A stretch of 51,052 nucleotides of DNA from Alphaproteobacteria bacterium (GCA_024275895.1 JAJRYE010000041.1:1-51052), one strand, 5' to 3'; numbered from the stretch's first letter, positions 1-9,810 are shown. Translations and numbers: made by a program. Notes: a model not told the origin generated them from the letters alone.

Positions 1-151
1 CCCCGGGCCAGCCGCCTTCGATATAATCGACACCGAGTGCGTCCAGTGCCGCGGCGATCTGATGTTTCTCGGGGGTGGAAAACTGCACGCCCTGGGTTTG
101 TTGGCCATCGCGCAGGGTGGTGTCGAACAGGGAGAGAGGTACCTTAACCAT
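1..151 (-). CDS. cimA: Citramalate synthase / 2-isopropylmalate synthase family, N-terminal part (runs off the window)
   Basis: Only the first 50 codons are present; the gene continues beyond position 1. The start is the ATG whose complement lies at 149-151. The visible residues include [17 protein letters not shown] and [13 protein letters not shown], the HMGL-like TIM-barrel start of the citramalate/isopropylmalate synthase family. The R-D of TLRDG belongs to the active site, and the GGWPG stretch is typical of the citramalate synthase branch rather than LeuA. Family knowledge: the enzyme condenses acetyl-CoA with pyruvate to citramalate, feeding isoleucine synthesis. The gene upstream on the same strand ends in a cysteinyl-tRNA-synthetase-like tail; cysS next to cimA is, to my knowledge, a recurring alphaproteobacterial order, so this side of the junction looks natural. 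LeuA proper cannot be fully excluded from 50 residues. Confidence 0.8.
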   Translation of the reverse strand, partial: MVKVPLSLFDTTLRDGQQTQGVQFSTPEKHQIAAALDALGVDYIEGGWPG

Positions 152-177
152 GAAACCCCCTTTCGCCCGGCCCCGCC

Positions 178-243
178 GGGCAGCGCCCGAACCGCCCCCA
201 CGGGGCGGGCGCTAACGCCCCCCCCTCGGTTCGGGCACTGCCC
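178..243. terminator. Large GC-rich inverted repeat between the chimeric gene and cimA
   Basis: Arms 178-194 (GGGCAGCGCCCGAACCG) and 227-243 (CGGTTCGGGCACTGCCC) pair over 17 bp with one mismatch around a GC-rich loop. It lies between the stop of the upstream minus-strand gene (260) and the cimA start (151). There is no T-run on either side, so it could be a Rho-assisted terminator, an RNA-stabilising hairpin or a dispersed palindrome. Confidence 0.5.
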
Positions 244-259
244 TTAGTTTGTAAGTTGG

Positions 260-2491
260 TCATTTGAGGGCCTCAAGTTTGGTGGGGTCTAACGATCCGT
301 AGTCCTGCACTGTGGCTTGCGGCCCGTGGCCGGTATGTTTCAACTCAATCCTCATACTCTCAAGCACCAGCTTTATTTGGTCTGCTTCCTGATATTTTTT
401 TTCATCACGCAAGGACTCCCAGCGCCGTAGAATAGGATTTAGCAAACTTTGTGCTCTCGAAAGATTTCCTTCGCCAATCATCGCAACACCAACTGATTCA
501 GATCCTTCCATGCGAAACCAATTCACGTCCTCTGCATCAGGAAGCCCAATAAGACGCATACATGCCTTCAAAAACTCTGGAGGAATTCGATCCATTTCTG
601 AAAGAGCCAACGGCGTATTCAAATCGTCCAACAAAGCCGCCTCGAATCGAGACGGCACCAACGCCGATGCCGTAACCCCGTCGGTTCTCCTAAACCAACG
701 GTTCAGTTTTTTTTCCGCCTCCGCCAGCGCCGCCTCGACCATTTGCACCGCCTTGATGGTCTGCTCGCGCGGCGTTCCCGCGCCCATGACGATGCGGGTG
801 CGCAGAATTTCGGTGGGCGGCTGGGGAAAGAAGTGAAACTTGATCCGGTCGGTCATCAAAAAGCCGATCGTGACAATCAATACCCCGATGGTGGCGGCGA
901 TCGTTGTGTAGCGCCAGTTATAGGTAAGGCGCACAAAGGCTTTGAACGGCCCGTCGCGAAAGCGGGCAAAGCCGCCGTCAAACCAGCGCCGGAACCGCGA
1001 GGGCTCCTTTAGGTCATGTTTGATGGCATGGCGCAAATGTCCCGGCAAAATGAGAAAACATTCAATCAGGGAGGCGATCAGCACCGAGATCACTACCAGC
1101 GGCAGCGCCAGCATCACCTGGCCGATGCGCCCGGTGATGAAAAAGGTCGGCAAAAACGCCGCCATGGTGGTCAAGGTGGCGGCGATCACCGGCGCCAGCA
1201 TGCGCGAGGCACCGCGCTCGGCGGCATCCAGAGGGCTGTCGCCCATTTCCGCCCGCGTCGCTGTATGCTCGCCCACGACAATGGCGTCATCAACGATTAT
1301 CCCCAAAGTGAGAATCATGGCAAAGAGCGAGACCATATTGATGCTTTGGCCCGAAAGATACATGACGATCACCGTCCCCATCATCGCCACCGGAATGCCC
1401 AGTGCCACCCAAAAAGCAATGCGGGCATTGAGGAATATGAACAAGATGATGAGCACCAGCGCCAGCCCCCCGGCGCCGTTCTTGAGCAGCAGATTGATCC
1501 GGTTGATCAGATGCTGCGCCCGCACCCGGTATTTGATCAGTTTCAGCCCCGTTGGCAGTTCCGGGCGGATTTTTTGCAGATAGGCGTCGAGAATGTCATT
1601 CGTCTCCAGCGCATCAGCGTTTAGCGAGCGCTGGATATTGAGCTGAATGGCGAGCTTGCCCTTGTAAATGCCGCTCACCGCGTCTTCATTGAAGGCATCG
1701 CGCACCTCCGCGATATCGCCCAGCAGCACCCGCTCGCCGCTCGCCTTGCCCAAAATCTCGATGCGCCCCAGATCGCGCGCATTGTCCGCCGTGCCCTTGG
1801 TCCTGATCTGTTTGTCAACCGCGCCTTCAAGAGTGCCTGAAGGGCGGTCCTGGGTATTGGATTTGATTTTGCTGGCGATATCGGAAACGGTGAGGTTCAG
1901 CCGCCGCAACTGATAGGGCGTTGTCTCCACCCGGATTTCTTCCGGCCGCGCCCCTTCCAGCGTCACATGATCAATGCCCGCATCCAGAAGCCCGTCGCGG
2001 ATATTGCGTGCGTAAGATTTCAGGGCCGCCTCGGGCAGATCCCCCGTGACCAGCAGCTTGGCGATCCCTTCATAACGGGCGATGCGCCTTATGACGGGTT
2101 TTTCCGCCGTCTTGGGCAAGGTGCTCACCGCGCCCACCGCCATCTCCACATTCGAGAGCGCCCGGGTCATATCCGCATTGCCCTTGAATTCCATCGAGAT
2201 AAACCCGCTGCCCTCGCGCGCAACCGAAGTGATATCATCAAGCCCGTCAATAAAGCGCAGATCCGGCTCAAGATTTTTTAAAATACTGGTTTCGACATCC
2301 TGGGCGCTGGCGCCGGGCCAGATCACTTTCACCGTGATCACCGGAATATTGATGGTGGGGAAAAGCTGGGTGTTGAGCTGCCCCAGCGAGATGATTCCGA
2401 GCACAACGATGATGACCATCGCCAGATTGGAGGCGTTGGGATGGCGCGCGAACAGGCGGATCAGCCCTGAAGATTGCAGGCCCGTCGTCAT
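260..2491 (-). CDS. Truncated RND efflux pump (AcrB family) fused in frame to a cysteinyl-tRNA-synthetase-like C-terminus
   Basis: Residues 1 to about 592 are a normal RND inner-membrane pump: a first membrane helix at about 22-39, the periplasmic porter loop, a helix block at about 338-485 carrying the proton-relay pair D401-D402 in LGIIVDDAIVVGE, and a seventh helix at about 528-546. RND pumps usually have about 1,030 residues, so the second half is missing. From about residue 595 the protein instead resembles the tail of CysS: KKLNRWFRR, ALLDDLNTPLAL, a WF pair at 658-659, and RDEKKYQEADQIKLVLESM. The switch falls at an 8-base A run on the coding strand (707-714). The 260-700 segment is visibly poorer in GC and uses different codons from the rest. 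The start overlaps the adaptor gene by 4 bp. As drawn the pump cannot work; a genomic rearrangement or an assembly misjoin are the two explanations. Confidence 0.75.
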   Translation of the reverse strand: MTTGLQSSGLIRLFARHPNASNLAMVIIVVLGIISLGQLNTQLFPTINIPVITVKVIWPGASAQDVETSILKNLEPDLRFIDGLDDITSVAREGSGFISMEFKGNADMTRALSNVEMAVGAVSTLPKTAEKPVIRRIARYEGIAKLLVTGDLPEAALKSYARNIRDGLLDAGIDHVTLEGARPEEIRVETTPYQLRRLNLTVSDIASKIKSNTQDRPSGTLEGAVDKQIRTKGTADNARDLGRIEILGKASGERVLLGDIAEVRDAFNEDAVSGIYKGKLAIQLNIQRSLNADALETNDILDAYLQKIRPELPTGLKLIKYRVRAQHLINRINLLLKNGAGGLALVLIILFIFLNARIAFWVALGIPVAMMGTVIVMYLSGQSINMVSLFAMILTLGIIVDDAIVVGEHTATRAEMGDSPLDAAERGASRMLAPVIAATLTTMAAFLPTFFITGRIGQVMLALPLVVISVLIASLIECFLILPGHLRHAIKHDLKEPSRFRRWFDGGFARFRDGPFKAFVRLTYNWRYTTIAATIGVLIVTIGFLMTDRIKFHFFPQPPTEILRTRIVMGAGTPREQTIKAVQMVEAALAEAEKKLNRWFRRTDGVTASALVPSRFEAALLDDLNTPLALSEMDRIPPEFLKACMRLIGLPDAEDVNWFRMEGSESVGVAMIGEGNLSRAQSLLNPILRRWESLRDEKKYQEADQIKLVLESMRIELKHTGHGPQATVQDYGSLDPTKLEALK

Positions 2492-3861
2492 GGGGTCTTG
2501 CGCGCCTTGCCGCCTGCGCCCGGCTGCACGTCAACCAGCAAGCCTTCCCCCGCCTGGGCAAGGCGCGTGGTGAGCACCTTGTCGCCGGGCTCAAGATCGC
2601 CGCGCACCAGCACCGCCGGGCCGGAATTGCCAACCACCTGAACCTTGCGCGGCGCCAGACGTTTATCGGCCACCACATACAAGGTATCGGAGCCGTAAAG
2701 CGCCGATTCGGGCAGGCTGACAACCTCATTAAAACTGCGGTCCTTCATGGTAATCTCGACAAAAGCGCCCGGACGCAGGGCGCGCAACTGCCGCGCATCG
2801 CCCTGAATGCGCGCATAGACATAAACCCCGCCGGTGCTAGCTGAAATCTGCGCCCCCACCCGGTCAACAATGCCCGAATACTCAAGCGGTTTGCCGCCCA
2901 CCCGCCATAGCACCTTGACCCTGCGCCCCAAAACCGTGCCCTCGGCACCGAGTATCCGGCCATATTGCCTGTCGGAAAGGGTAAAGCGCACATCGATAAC
3001 ATCGCGCGCGATCAAGGTGGCGATGGCGTCATTCACGCCCACAAAGCGGCCTTTTTCCGCATTGGCGTTTGAGATATAGCCGTCAAACGGGGCTTTAAGC
3101 ACCGTATTGGCAAGGTTTTTTTCCGCCCGGCGCACGCCAAGCTCAAGCCGCCGGATCACCGCTTCTTGCTGATCGGCCCTTGCGTTCTGGATTTGCAGAT
3201 TGTCGCGCCTGAGCTGAACCGCCTGGGCGCGCTGGCTCAGGGCAAGCTTGCGTGTGTCCACGACATTTTGCGCCACGGCGCGGATTTTCTTCAGCTTTAC
3301 GGCCCGCTCATAATCATCCCGCGCCAGTTCAAGCTGCTCTCGGGCCCATTTCAAGGCGCTCTCCTCAAGATTTGTTTTTGCCCGGATTTCCAGAAGCCGC
3401 GCCCGCGCCTCGGCCAGCCGCGCCCGCGCCTCATCGCGCGCCGCCAGATAATCGAATGTGTCGATCCGGATCAGTTCCTCGCCCGCCTTTACGCTCGCCC
3501 CCTCCTTGAGCGCCTTGCCAACGGCGATGATCTCGCCCGCCGCCAGAGTGCGCAGATCAACTTTTTTGCCGGCGACAATCTCGCCATAAAGCTGCAAGCC
3601 TGGTTGCAGGGTTTGAAAGGAAACCGGCATTGTCCGCACTACCCAGGCCCGTTCCTTGGCGGTGTGGGGTTTAACGGCGCTTTTTGTCACCGTCAGGCCC
3701 CAGAACCCCAGCGCCCCCGCGCCGAGCATGACAAGCGGCATAACGCTCATGAAGAAAATCCGCCAGCGCGAGCGGCGCGGACGCCCGCCCGCCCCGCCCG
3801 GCGCATCCGGACTTTTCGTGACAGAAGGGGCTTCCTTGTATATGCTGAAGTTCTGGTTCAT
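2488..3861 (-). CDS. RND efflux membrane-fusion (periplasmic adaptor) protein, HlyD/AcrA family
   Basis: The 457-residue protein has a proline/arginine-rich cytoplasmic start, one membrane anchor at about residues 34-57, a lipoyl half-motif (VDLRTLAAGEIIAVGKALKE), a long alpha-helical coiled-coil hairpin rich in Ala, Arg and Glu at about 135-245, the second lipoyl half (VLKAPFDGYISNANAEKG) and a beta-barrel domain. This is the standard order of periplasmic adaptors that join an inner-membrane RND pump to an outer-membrane channel. It is the first gene of a minus-strand pair; its stop overlaps the pump start by 4 bp (ATGA), implying translational coupling. No TolC-type channel gene lies nearby. 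The start ATG has its complement at 3859-3861. The substrate cannot be told from sequence. Its partner pump is truncated, so the adaptor may have no working mate here. Confidence 0.88.
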   Translation of the reverse strand: MNQNFSIYKEAPSVTKSPDAPGGAGGRPRRSRWRIFFMSVMPLVMLGAGALGFWGLTVTKSAVKPHTAKERAWVVRTMPVSFQTLQPGLQLYGEIVAGKKVDLRTLAAGEIIAVGKALKEGASVKAGEELIRIDTFDYLAARDEARARLAEARARLLEIRAKTNLEESALKWAREQLELARDDYERAVKLKKIRAVAQNVVDTRKLALSQRAQAVQLRRDNLQIQNARADQQEAVIRRLELGVRRAEKNLANTVLKAPFDGYISNANAEKGRFVGVNDAIATLIARDVIDVRFTLSDRQYGRILGAEGTVLGRRVKVLWRVGGKPLEYSGIVDRVGAQISASTGGVYVYARIQGDARQLRALRPGAFVEITMKDRSFNEVVSLPESALYGSDTLYVVADKRLAPRKVQVVGNSGPAVLVRGDLEPGDKVLTTRLAQAGEGLLVDVQPGAGGKARKTP

Positions 3862-4064
3862 GCTTTTCCATTAACAGATGGGAACGCGGCGTGAATGAGG
3901 CAATAGCACGGCGTAGTCTAGCAGACGGATCACTTCATTGCGAACGCCTATTCGCGCTGAATCCGATCCGCATCGAAGGGCTGGTGTTTTTAAATGGCTT
4001 CGTGTAAAAGGCGGGTTCGGGCCTCAAACCGGTTTTACGTTTTTTAACGCAAGGACATATCCCC

Positions 4065-4424
4065 ATGGGAGCCGTTATTCTGATAATCCATCTGATGGTT
4101 GCTGTTGCCCTGGTGGCGACCGTATTGCTCCAACGCTCTGAAGGCGGTGCGCTTGGCATTGGCGGCGGTGGCGGTGGCGGTGGCGGCGGATTTTTATCGG
4201 GGCGCGGCGCCGCCAACATGCTGACCCGGACAACCGCCATTCTGGCGGCGGTTTTTTTCGTCACCAGCATTTCGCTCACCTTGATCAACAACCGCTTGGC
4301 CACCCCGACCTCGATTCTCGACAAGGCAAGCGTGTCCGACAAGGCCTCGCCCGCCGATGCGCTTGACAAGCTGATCAAGCTCCCCGCCAAGCCCTCGGCG
4401 CCGAGCGTTCCGCTGTCAAAATAA
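4065..4424 (+). CDS. secG: Preprotein translocase subunit SecG
   Basis: A 119-residue inner-membrane protein with two hydrophobic helices (about 3-20 and 55-73) on either side of the SecG signature VLLQRSEGGALG. SecG is the accessory subunit of SecYEG and aids SecA-driven export. An AAGGA ribosome site lies 9 bases before the ATG. The linker contains ten consecutive glycines encoded partly by repeats of GGCGGT, which could slip and change length. The tail is a charged, Ser/Ala/Pro-rich cytoplasmic extension usual in alphaproteobacteria. In many alphaproteobacteria secG precedes pyrG, kdsA and eno; here eno is 2.8 kb away, kdsA is about 41 kb away and pyrG is not in the window, so that block looks rearranged. 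It is divergent from the efflux pair and convergent with the TadE-like genes. Confidence 0.93.
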   Translation: MGAVILIIHLMVAVALVATVLLQRSEGGALGIGGGGGGGGGGFLSGRGAANMLTRTTAILAAVFFVTSISLTLINNRLATPTSILDKASVSDKASPADALDKLIKLPAKPSAPSVPLSK

Positions 4425-4453
4425 AATCCGGGATTGGAATTTTCCTGAAAAAA

Positions 4454-5005
4454 TCAGGAGCTTCGGGCGATCTTGTCCACATAGCGCGGCTGGATATAAA
4501 AAATCCGGTCGAGGGTAATGCCGTTTTTCATCACATAGCCGATGACGGAACTGTAGGAAAACCGGGTTTCGGATATCACATAGCTGGTGTTGTTGACCTT
4601 CAGATTTGCCGGCAGGGCGTAGCTTGACCCCTTGGGCAGGGAGGTCATGTTTTTGGCGTCTGACCAGGCCACTTTGGTCTTGCCTTTATTATCGACATCC
4701 ACCTGGGTGATGCGGATCTTCAGCGCCGCGACATCGTAAGGCGTCATCATGGCGGTAACGGCGGTCATGATATCGTCCATTTCCGCATCGGTGACATTGT
4801 CATCCTGGGAAACCACATCGCCAAGGGCGCTGGTCAGCGCGGTCAGCTTGCGGTCAACCGTAAAGTAATCCTGAAATTCCACCGTCGTCAGATAAAGCGC
4901 CACCATAACCGGCGCGATCAGGGCGAATTCGATCGCCGCAAGGCCGCGCCTGTCGGCAACAAAACGCCGTGAGCCTCTGGCCATATTCCGAATTATACTT
5001 ACCAT
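4454..5005 (-). CDS. TadE/TadG-like pilus assembly protein
   Basis: Near the N-terminus there is a basic stretch followed by RRGLAAIEFALIAPVMVALY, the TadE-type pseudopilin-like segment: a glutamate inside a hydrophobic helix. The remainder is a periplasmic domain without recognisable catalytic residues. Family members are minor pilins or assembly factors of tight-adherence (Flp/Tad) pili. I chose the ATG complementary to 5003-5005 because AGGG sits 8 bases upstream; an earlier in-frame ATG at 5038 would overlap the preceding gene by 14 bp. It is the second of a two-gene minus-strand operon with another TadE-like gene. No tadA, cpaB or flp pilin gene is present in the window, so the pair is detached from any main tad locus. 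Confidence 0.82.
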   Translation of the reverse strand: MVSIIRNMARGSRRFVADRRGLAAIEFALIAPVMVALYLTTVEFQDYFTVDRKLTALTSALGDVVSQDDNVTDAEMDDIMTAVTAMMTPYDVAALKIRITQVDVDNKGKTKVAWSDAKNMTSLPKGSSYALPANLKVNNTSYVISETRFSYSSVIGYVMKNGITLDRIFYIQPRYVDKIARSS

Positions 5006-5024
5006 TACCAATACCCTGTAGGTC

Positions 5025-5579
5025 TTAAAACGGTTCATTGCGGAACACCTGAACGGCGCTGAGCAAACGGTTACCGGTGCCCATATTCTTCATCAACGAG
5101 AGCCCCGGCGCCATCAGCTTCCATTCATAAAAAACCCGCACCAGCACCACATCACCGCCAATGCCCATATTGTAGGGGAAATTCTTTTTCAGCCTGCCCT
5201 GATTGTCCAGCGGCTGCGACAGGTTGACGCCGCTGAAATTGGTAAAGGTTTCCACATCGATCACCAGCTTGTCGCAATCGAACATGGTCAGGTTGCCGCA
5301 TACTGATTGCTGGAATTTTGCCTTGGTGAAATTGCCGCTCTGGGCCTGTCCGGTACGCACAAGCCGCGCCGATTCCGCCACGGCATTTTCCAGAACCGAT
5401 GAGCTGAAGAAGATCAGTCCGACCTCGAATACCCCCATGAGCAGCATGAAAAACGGCGGTGCGATGAGCGCAAACTCAACTGCGGTTACGCCGGCTTCGC
5501 TTCGGCAAAACCGTTTGCGGCGGATAATCCGGCTGCAACGGGGCAGGAGGGACAAGAATGATCGGCCAAGGATACGCAA
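5025..5579 (-). CDS. TadE-like pilus assembly protein
   Basis: The 184-residue product starts with about 30 basic residues, then GVTAVEFALIAPPFFMLLMG, the TadE motif with its glutamate in a membrane helix. The stretch VLENAVAESARLVRTGQAQ follows, typical of TadE family periplasmic domains. Two cysteines (C-G-N and D-C-D-K) may form a disulfide. The start is probably TTG (complement at 5577-5579) with a GGGG stretch just upstream, because no ATG occurs before the membrane helix. It is first in an operon with the TadE-like gene at 4454. Expected role: minor pilin or assembly factor for Flp-type adhesion pili; the specific role is not known. Confidence 0.83.
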   Translation of the reverse strand: MRILGRSFLSLLPRCSRIIRRKRFCRSEAGVTAVEFALIAPPFFMLLMGVFEVGLIFFSSSVLENAVAESARLVRTGQAQSGNFTKAKFQQSVCGNLTMFDCDKLVIDVETFTNFSGVNLSQPLDNQGRLKKNFPYNMGIGGDVVLVRVFYEWKLMAPGLSLMKNMGTGNRLLSAVQVFRNEPF

Positions 5580-5638
5580 GTGACACCCCGTGAATATTCA
5601 GGACTTTGGTGTATTATCACTCAGCTCCAATAAGAAAC

Positions 5639-5675
5639 GCTGAATAAACAAGGTAAAATTTTATCTGTTTTCAGC
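5639..5675 (-). terminator. Possible intrinsic terminator after the SGNH hydrolase gene
   Basis: On the minus strand the arms GCTGAAAACA and TGTTTATTCAGC (plus-strand 5666-5675 and 5639-5650) can pair around an A/T-rich loop containing the palindrome TAAAATTTTA, followed by a short T-rich stretch (GTTTCTT). It lies between the hydrolase stop (5693) and the TadE-like start (5579), so it would separate two transcripts. Confidence 0.4.
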
Positions 5676-5692
5676 TTCTTGGGCCGGGCGGC

Positions 5693-6940
5693 TCACTCAA
5701 GGCAGGTGGATTTGACTGCCCCGGATATCGCATTGGCGAATTTGATCGCCCCGGCGGCGCTGAAATGCCCGTTATCGACAAAGTCGGCCTCGCCGAATTT
5801 TTCATAAGGCACTTCGATAAACCCCGCGCCATGCGCCCTGGCGGATTTTTCCAGCAAGCGGTTGAAATATTCCTGAATCGGCCGCACATCTTTATCAAGC
5901 ACCAGCGGAAACCAGCCATAGCGCTGCGCTTTGGTCAGTTTGCGGTAATTGAGGAGCTGGGCCACGAACAAGGTCTTGATTCCCTGGGCGTCGTTGATCG
6001 CCTTGATATTAGCCAGGTTGCGCTGGTAAATCCCCGCCAGTTTATGATCAATGCCCGAGCGGGACGGATAGGAGCGGTAATCGGGCTTGATCGGGATATA
6101 GCCGCTGAAATAACGCGAATTGACGATGAAATTATAAATCGAGAGCGGGCTGGCGGTCAGCCTTATACGCTGGTTGTCCTTCTGGCTCAGCATGTGAAAT
6201 CTGGCATAGGCCGGGTCCAGATCAGGGATAAACGAGTTGCGGATATCATTCCAGCCGATATAATAAACCGCGCAGGAGACCCCCTCCCATTTGGTGTAGA
6301 ACGCGCTTTGAATGATATGCTCGGCGGTGGAATATCCCGGCACGCCGTAATTGAGAATGGTCGCCTGCGTCAATATTTCCTGCAGGCGGTCCGGCCAGGT
6401 CTCGCCGTTTTTCACCCCCAGATCATAAGTTGAAGAGCCGCCGATCACCGCAATGCGCGGGCCGCGCGCTTTTTCCGCATTCACCACCTTGCGCCGCCCC
6501 CTGGCGTCGTGGGCGTAAAACCCGTCATCATAGCCTGGCGCCGGCTGCGCCTGAAGCAGCGGATGGTAGATAAAGCGTTTGGCGTCAAAAACCGAAATCG
6601 TGTTGAGGGGCAAGAAGGAATTCTTCAGCCCCATCGCCGCCAGCGTCTGGGTCATCAGACCAAAGCCCAGATCAAGCGACATCAACAAGATCACCCCCCA
6701 GGCCGCAGGGGTGAATGATAACCGGCTCAGGGCAAAAGCCACCACGCCCGCCACCATGATAATCAGCCCGTAAACAAATAACGGGCTGAAACGGACACCG
6801 CCTGCTGAAAAATGCGCATAAAGCGTGATTATGGCTCCGGCCGCAAACAAAAGGACCGAGAAAAAGGAAGGAAACCCGCGCCTGAAATCAGGGGGACCCT
6901 TTGCGCAAGGCGCATTGTCTGCATGGGATGCACTGGACAT
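5693..6940 (-). CDS. Membrane-anchored SGNH/GDSL-type hydrolase
   Basis: Three hydrophobic helices occupy roughly the first 110 residues, followed by a periplasmic SGNH domain. Visible blocks are IAVIGGSSTYDLGV (block I with the nucleophile serine in GGSST), LNYGVPGYST (block II glycine), GWNDIRNS (block III asparagine) and DNGHFSAAGAIKFA (block V with the catalytic Asp-x-x-His; here D-N-G-H). These enzymes are esterases or O-acetyl transfer-related hydrolases, often acting on exported polysaccharides. The substrate is unknown here. I prefer the ATG at 6940 (GGAG 11 bases upstream) over a TTG at 6964. It is divergent from enolase and lies upstream of the TadE-like genes, separated by a hairpin. 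No polysaccharide genes are adjacent. Confidence 0.75.
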   Translation of the reverse strand: MSSASHADNAPCAKGPPDFRRGFPSFFSVLLFAAGAIITLYAHFSAGGVRFSPLFVYGLIIMVAGVVAFALSRLSFTPAAWGVILLMSLDLGFGLMTQTLAAMGLKNSFLPLNTISVFDAKRFIYHPLLQAQPAPGYDDGFYAHDARGRRKVVNAEKARGPRIAVIGGSSTYDLGVKNGETWPDRLQEILTQATILNYGVPGYSTAEHIIQSAFYTKWEGVSCAVYYIGWNDIRNSFIPDLDPAYARFHMLSQKDNQRIRLTASPLSIYNFIVNSRYFSGYIPIKPDYRSYPSRSGIDHKLAGIYQRNLANIKAINDAQGIKTLFVAQLLNYRKLTKAQRYGWFPLVLDKDVRPIQEYFNRLLEKSARAHGAGFIEVPYEKFGEADFVDNGHFSAAGAIKFANAISGAVKSTCLE

Positions 6941-7034
6941 GAAAACGCTCGGCTCCACCGCCAAAACTGATCCGGAGGATGAAAACTAGCAAAAACCGGC
7001 TAAAATTTCATTTCATTCCGCTTGTTTACCTTAA

Positions 7035-8471
<1,437 letters not shown>

Positions 8472-8490
8472 AAAACCCGCAAGAGAGCCC

Positions 8491-8519
8491 TTGCACTGGC
8501 CGCCTGAAATAGATAGATA
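8491..8519 (+). promoter_or_regulatory. Sigma-70 type promoter for tRNA-His
   Basis: TTGCAC at 8491-8496, a 17-base spacer and TAGATA at 8514-8519. The predicted start falls about 5 bases before the mature tRNA 5' end. It begins 20 bp after the eno stop codon, so the tRNA need not depend on eno transcription. Confidence 0.6.
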
Positions 8520-8530
8520 ATGCACCAAGT

Positions 8531-8607
8531 GCCGCTGTAGCTCAGCTGGTTAGAGCGCCTGATTGTGGATCAGGAGGTCCCTGGTTCGACTCCAGGCAGT
8601 GGTACCA
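8531..8607 (+). tRNA. tRNA-His (anticodon GTG)
   Basis: A full cloverleaf is visible: acceptor GCCGCTG with CAGTGGT, D-stem GCTC/GAGC, anticodon stem CCTGA/TCAGG with loop TTGTGGA (GTG at 8565-8567), variable AGGTC, T-stem CCTGG/CCAGG with loop TTCGACT, and an encoded CCA at 8605-8607. The base before position 1 is T, not G, and discriminator base 73 is A, not C. Thus the G-1:C73 identity element of nearly all tRNA-His is absent. Loss of this feature is known for a large alphaproteobacterial clade whose histidyl-tRNA synthetase has changed accordingly. Confidence 0.97.
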
Positions 8608-8718
8608 ATCCTTTCAGGGGATTTCATTTTTTCCAATATTTGACAACACCCGCGAAAAACATGGCAGGCTGCAAAATCAAGGTGGCTGCGGGAGCCGGGC
8701 CTTGGTCCTTCCTTGTTC

Positions 8719-9810
8719 TTACTGGGGTTCCGGCGCGCTGTTCGCGGCGGATTGAGGGAAGATATAGACATAGGCGCTGTCCACTTTAAAAGCGATATTT
8801 GCGCCGGGGCGCGGCAGATAGGTTCCCGGGACGCGGGCCTGGCAATCGATGTGCAAAAGCTCCTTATTGCCCTTCTGGCACAGATGCAAATGGGAAACGC
8901 CGCCGAGAAAATGGGCCGAGACGATTTGCGCCGTGCAGGGGCTGGTTTGCGGGTCTGCTTCAGGAACCGGGGTCAGACCTTCAGGACGGATAAGGACCTG
9001 AACCTTTGTCCCTTCACCGTGGCCGGGCGCGGCGAATGCGCCCAGGCTTGTCTCCGCCCGGCCATTTCTCACCACGCCGTCAAGCCGGTTGACCGGGCCG
9101 AATAACGAGGCGGCGAAAGGCGAAACCGGGCGGCTGTAAATCTCGGCCGGAGCGCCGGTCTGGATGATGCGGCCCTTGTTGATCACCAGAATGCGATCGG
9201 CCATGAACATGGCCTCTTCGGCGTCATGGGTCACCATCATCGCGGCGCTGCCGGTGGTTTTGATCAGGGAGAGGGTTTCCTCCCGTGTCTGGGCGCGCAG
9301 ATTTGCATCCAGAGACGAAAACGGTTCATCAAGAAGGATAACACCGGGTTCAGGGGCAAGCGCCCTGAGCAGGGCGACGCGCTGTTGCTGGCCGCCCGAA
9401 AGCATATGCGGGTAATCTTCCGCCCGCCCCTCAAGTCCCAGCTTTGCCAGCATGTCCAGCGCCCAGCGTTTTCGTTTTGCCACACCGGCCGCAACCCCGA
9501 ACATGATATTGCTCATCACGCTGAGATGGGGAAAGAGGGCAAAATCCTGAAAGCACAGCCCGATATGGCGCTTTTCGGGCGCGGTGCACAGGCCCGTTCC
9601 GGCGTTGGCGATTGTTTTTCCCGCCATCTTGATGCGCCCGTGCTGGAGCACTTCCAGCCCGGCGGCAAGGCGCAGCAAGGTTGTCTTGCCGCATCCCGAC
9701 GGCCCCAGAAGGCAGATCATTTCACCTTTATTGAGGTTAAAAGAGACATCATCAAGCGCCGCATTGCCGTCATAGGCGTGGCTGACATGGTCAAATTTGA
9801 GGATGCTCAT
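8719..9810 (-). CDS. fbpC: Ferric iron ABC transporter, ATP-binding protein
   Basis: A 363-residue ABC ATPase with Walker A GPSGCGKTT, Q-loop region FQDFALFPHLSV, signature LSGGQQQRVALLRAL, Walker B VILLDEPFSSLD and H-loop MVTHDAEEAM, followed by a C-terminal TOBE-type domain of about 120 residues as in the FbpC/PotA/CysA group. It powers uptake through the adjacent two-module permease. The start overlaps the permease stop by 4 bp (9807-9810), implying coupling. The iron assignment rests on the neighbouring binding protein and permease type rather than on this subunit alone, which is similar to thiamine, sulfate and polyamine importers. It is the last gene of an fbpABC operon running on the minus strand toward tRNA-His. 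Confidence 0.9.
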   Translation of the reverse strand: MSILKFDHVSHAYDGNAALDDVSFNLNKGEMICLLGPSGCGKTTLLRLAAGLEVLQHGRIKMAGKTIANAGTGLCTAPEKRHIGLCFQDFALFPHLSVMSNIMFGVAAGVAKRKRWALDMLAKLGLEGRAEDYPHMLSGGQQQRVALLRALAPEPGVILLDEPFSSLDANLRAQTREETLSLIKTTGSAAMMVTHDAEEAMFMADRILVINKGRIIQTGAPAEIYSRPVSPFAASLFGPVNRLDGVVRNGRAETSLGAFAAPGHGEGTKVQVLIRPEGLTPVPEADPQTSPCTAQIVSAHFLGGVSHLHLCQKGNKELLHIDCQARVPGTYLPRPGANIAFKVDSAYVYIFPQSAANSAPEPQ

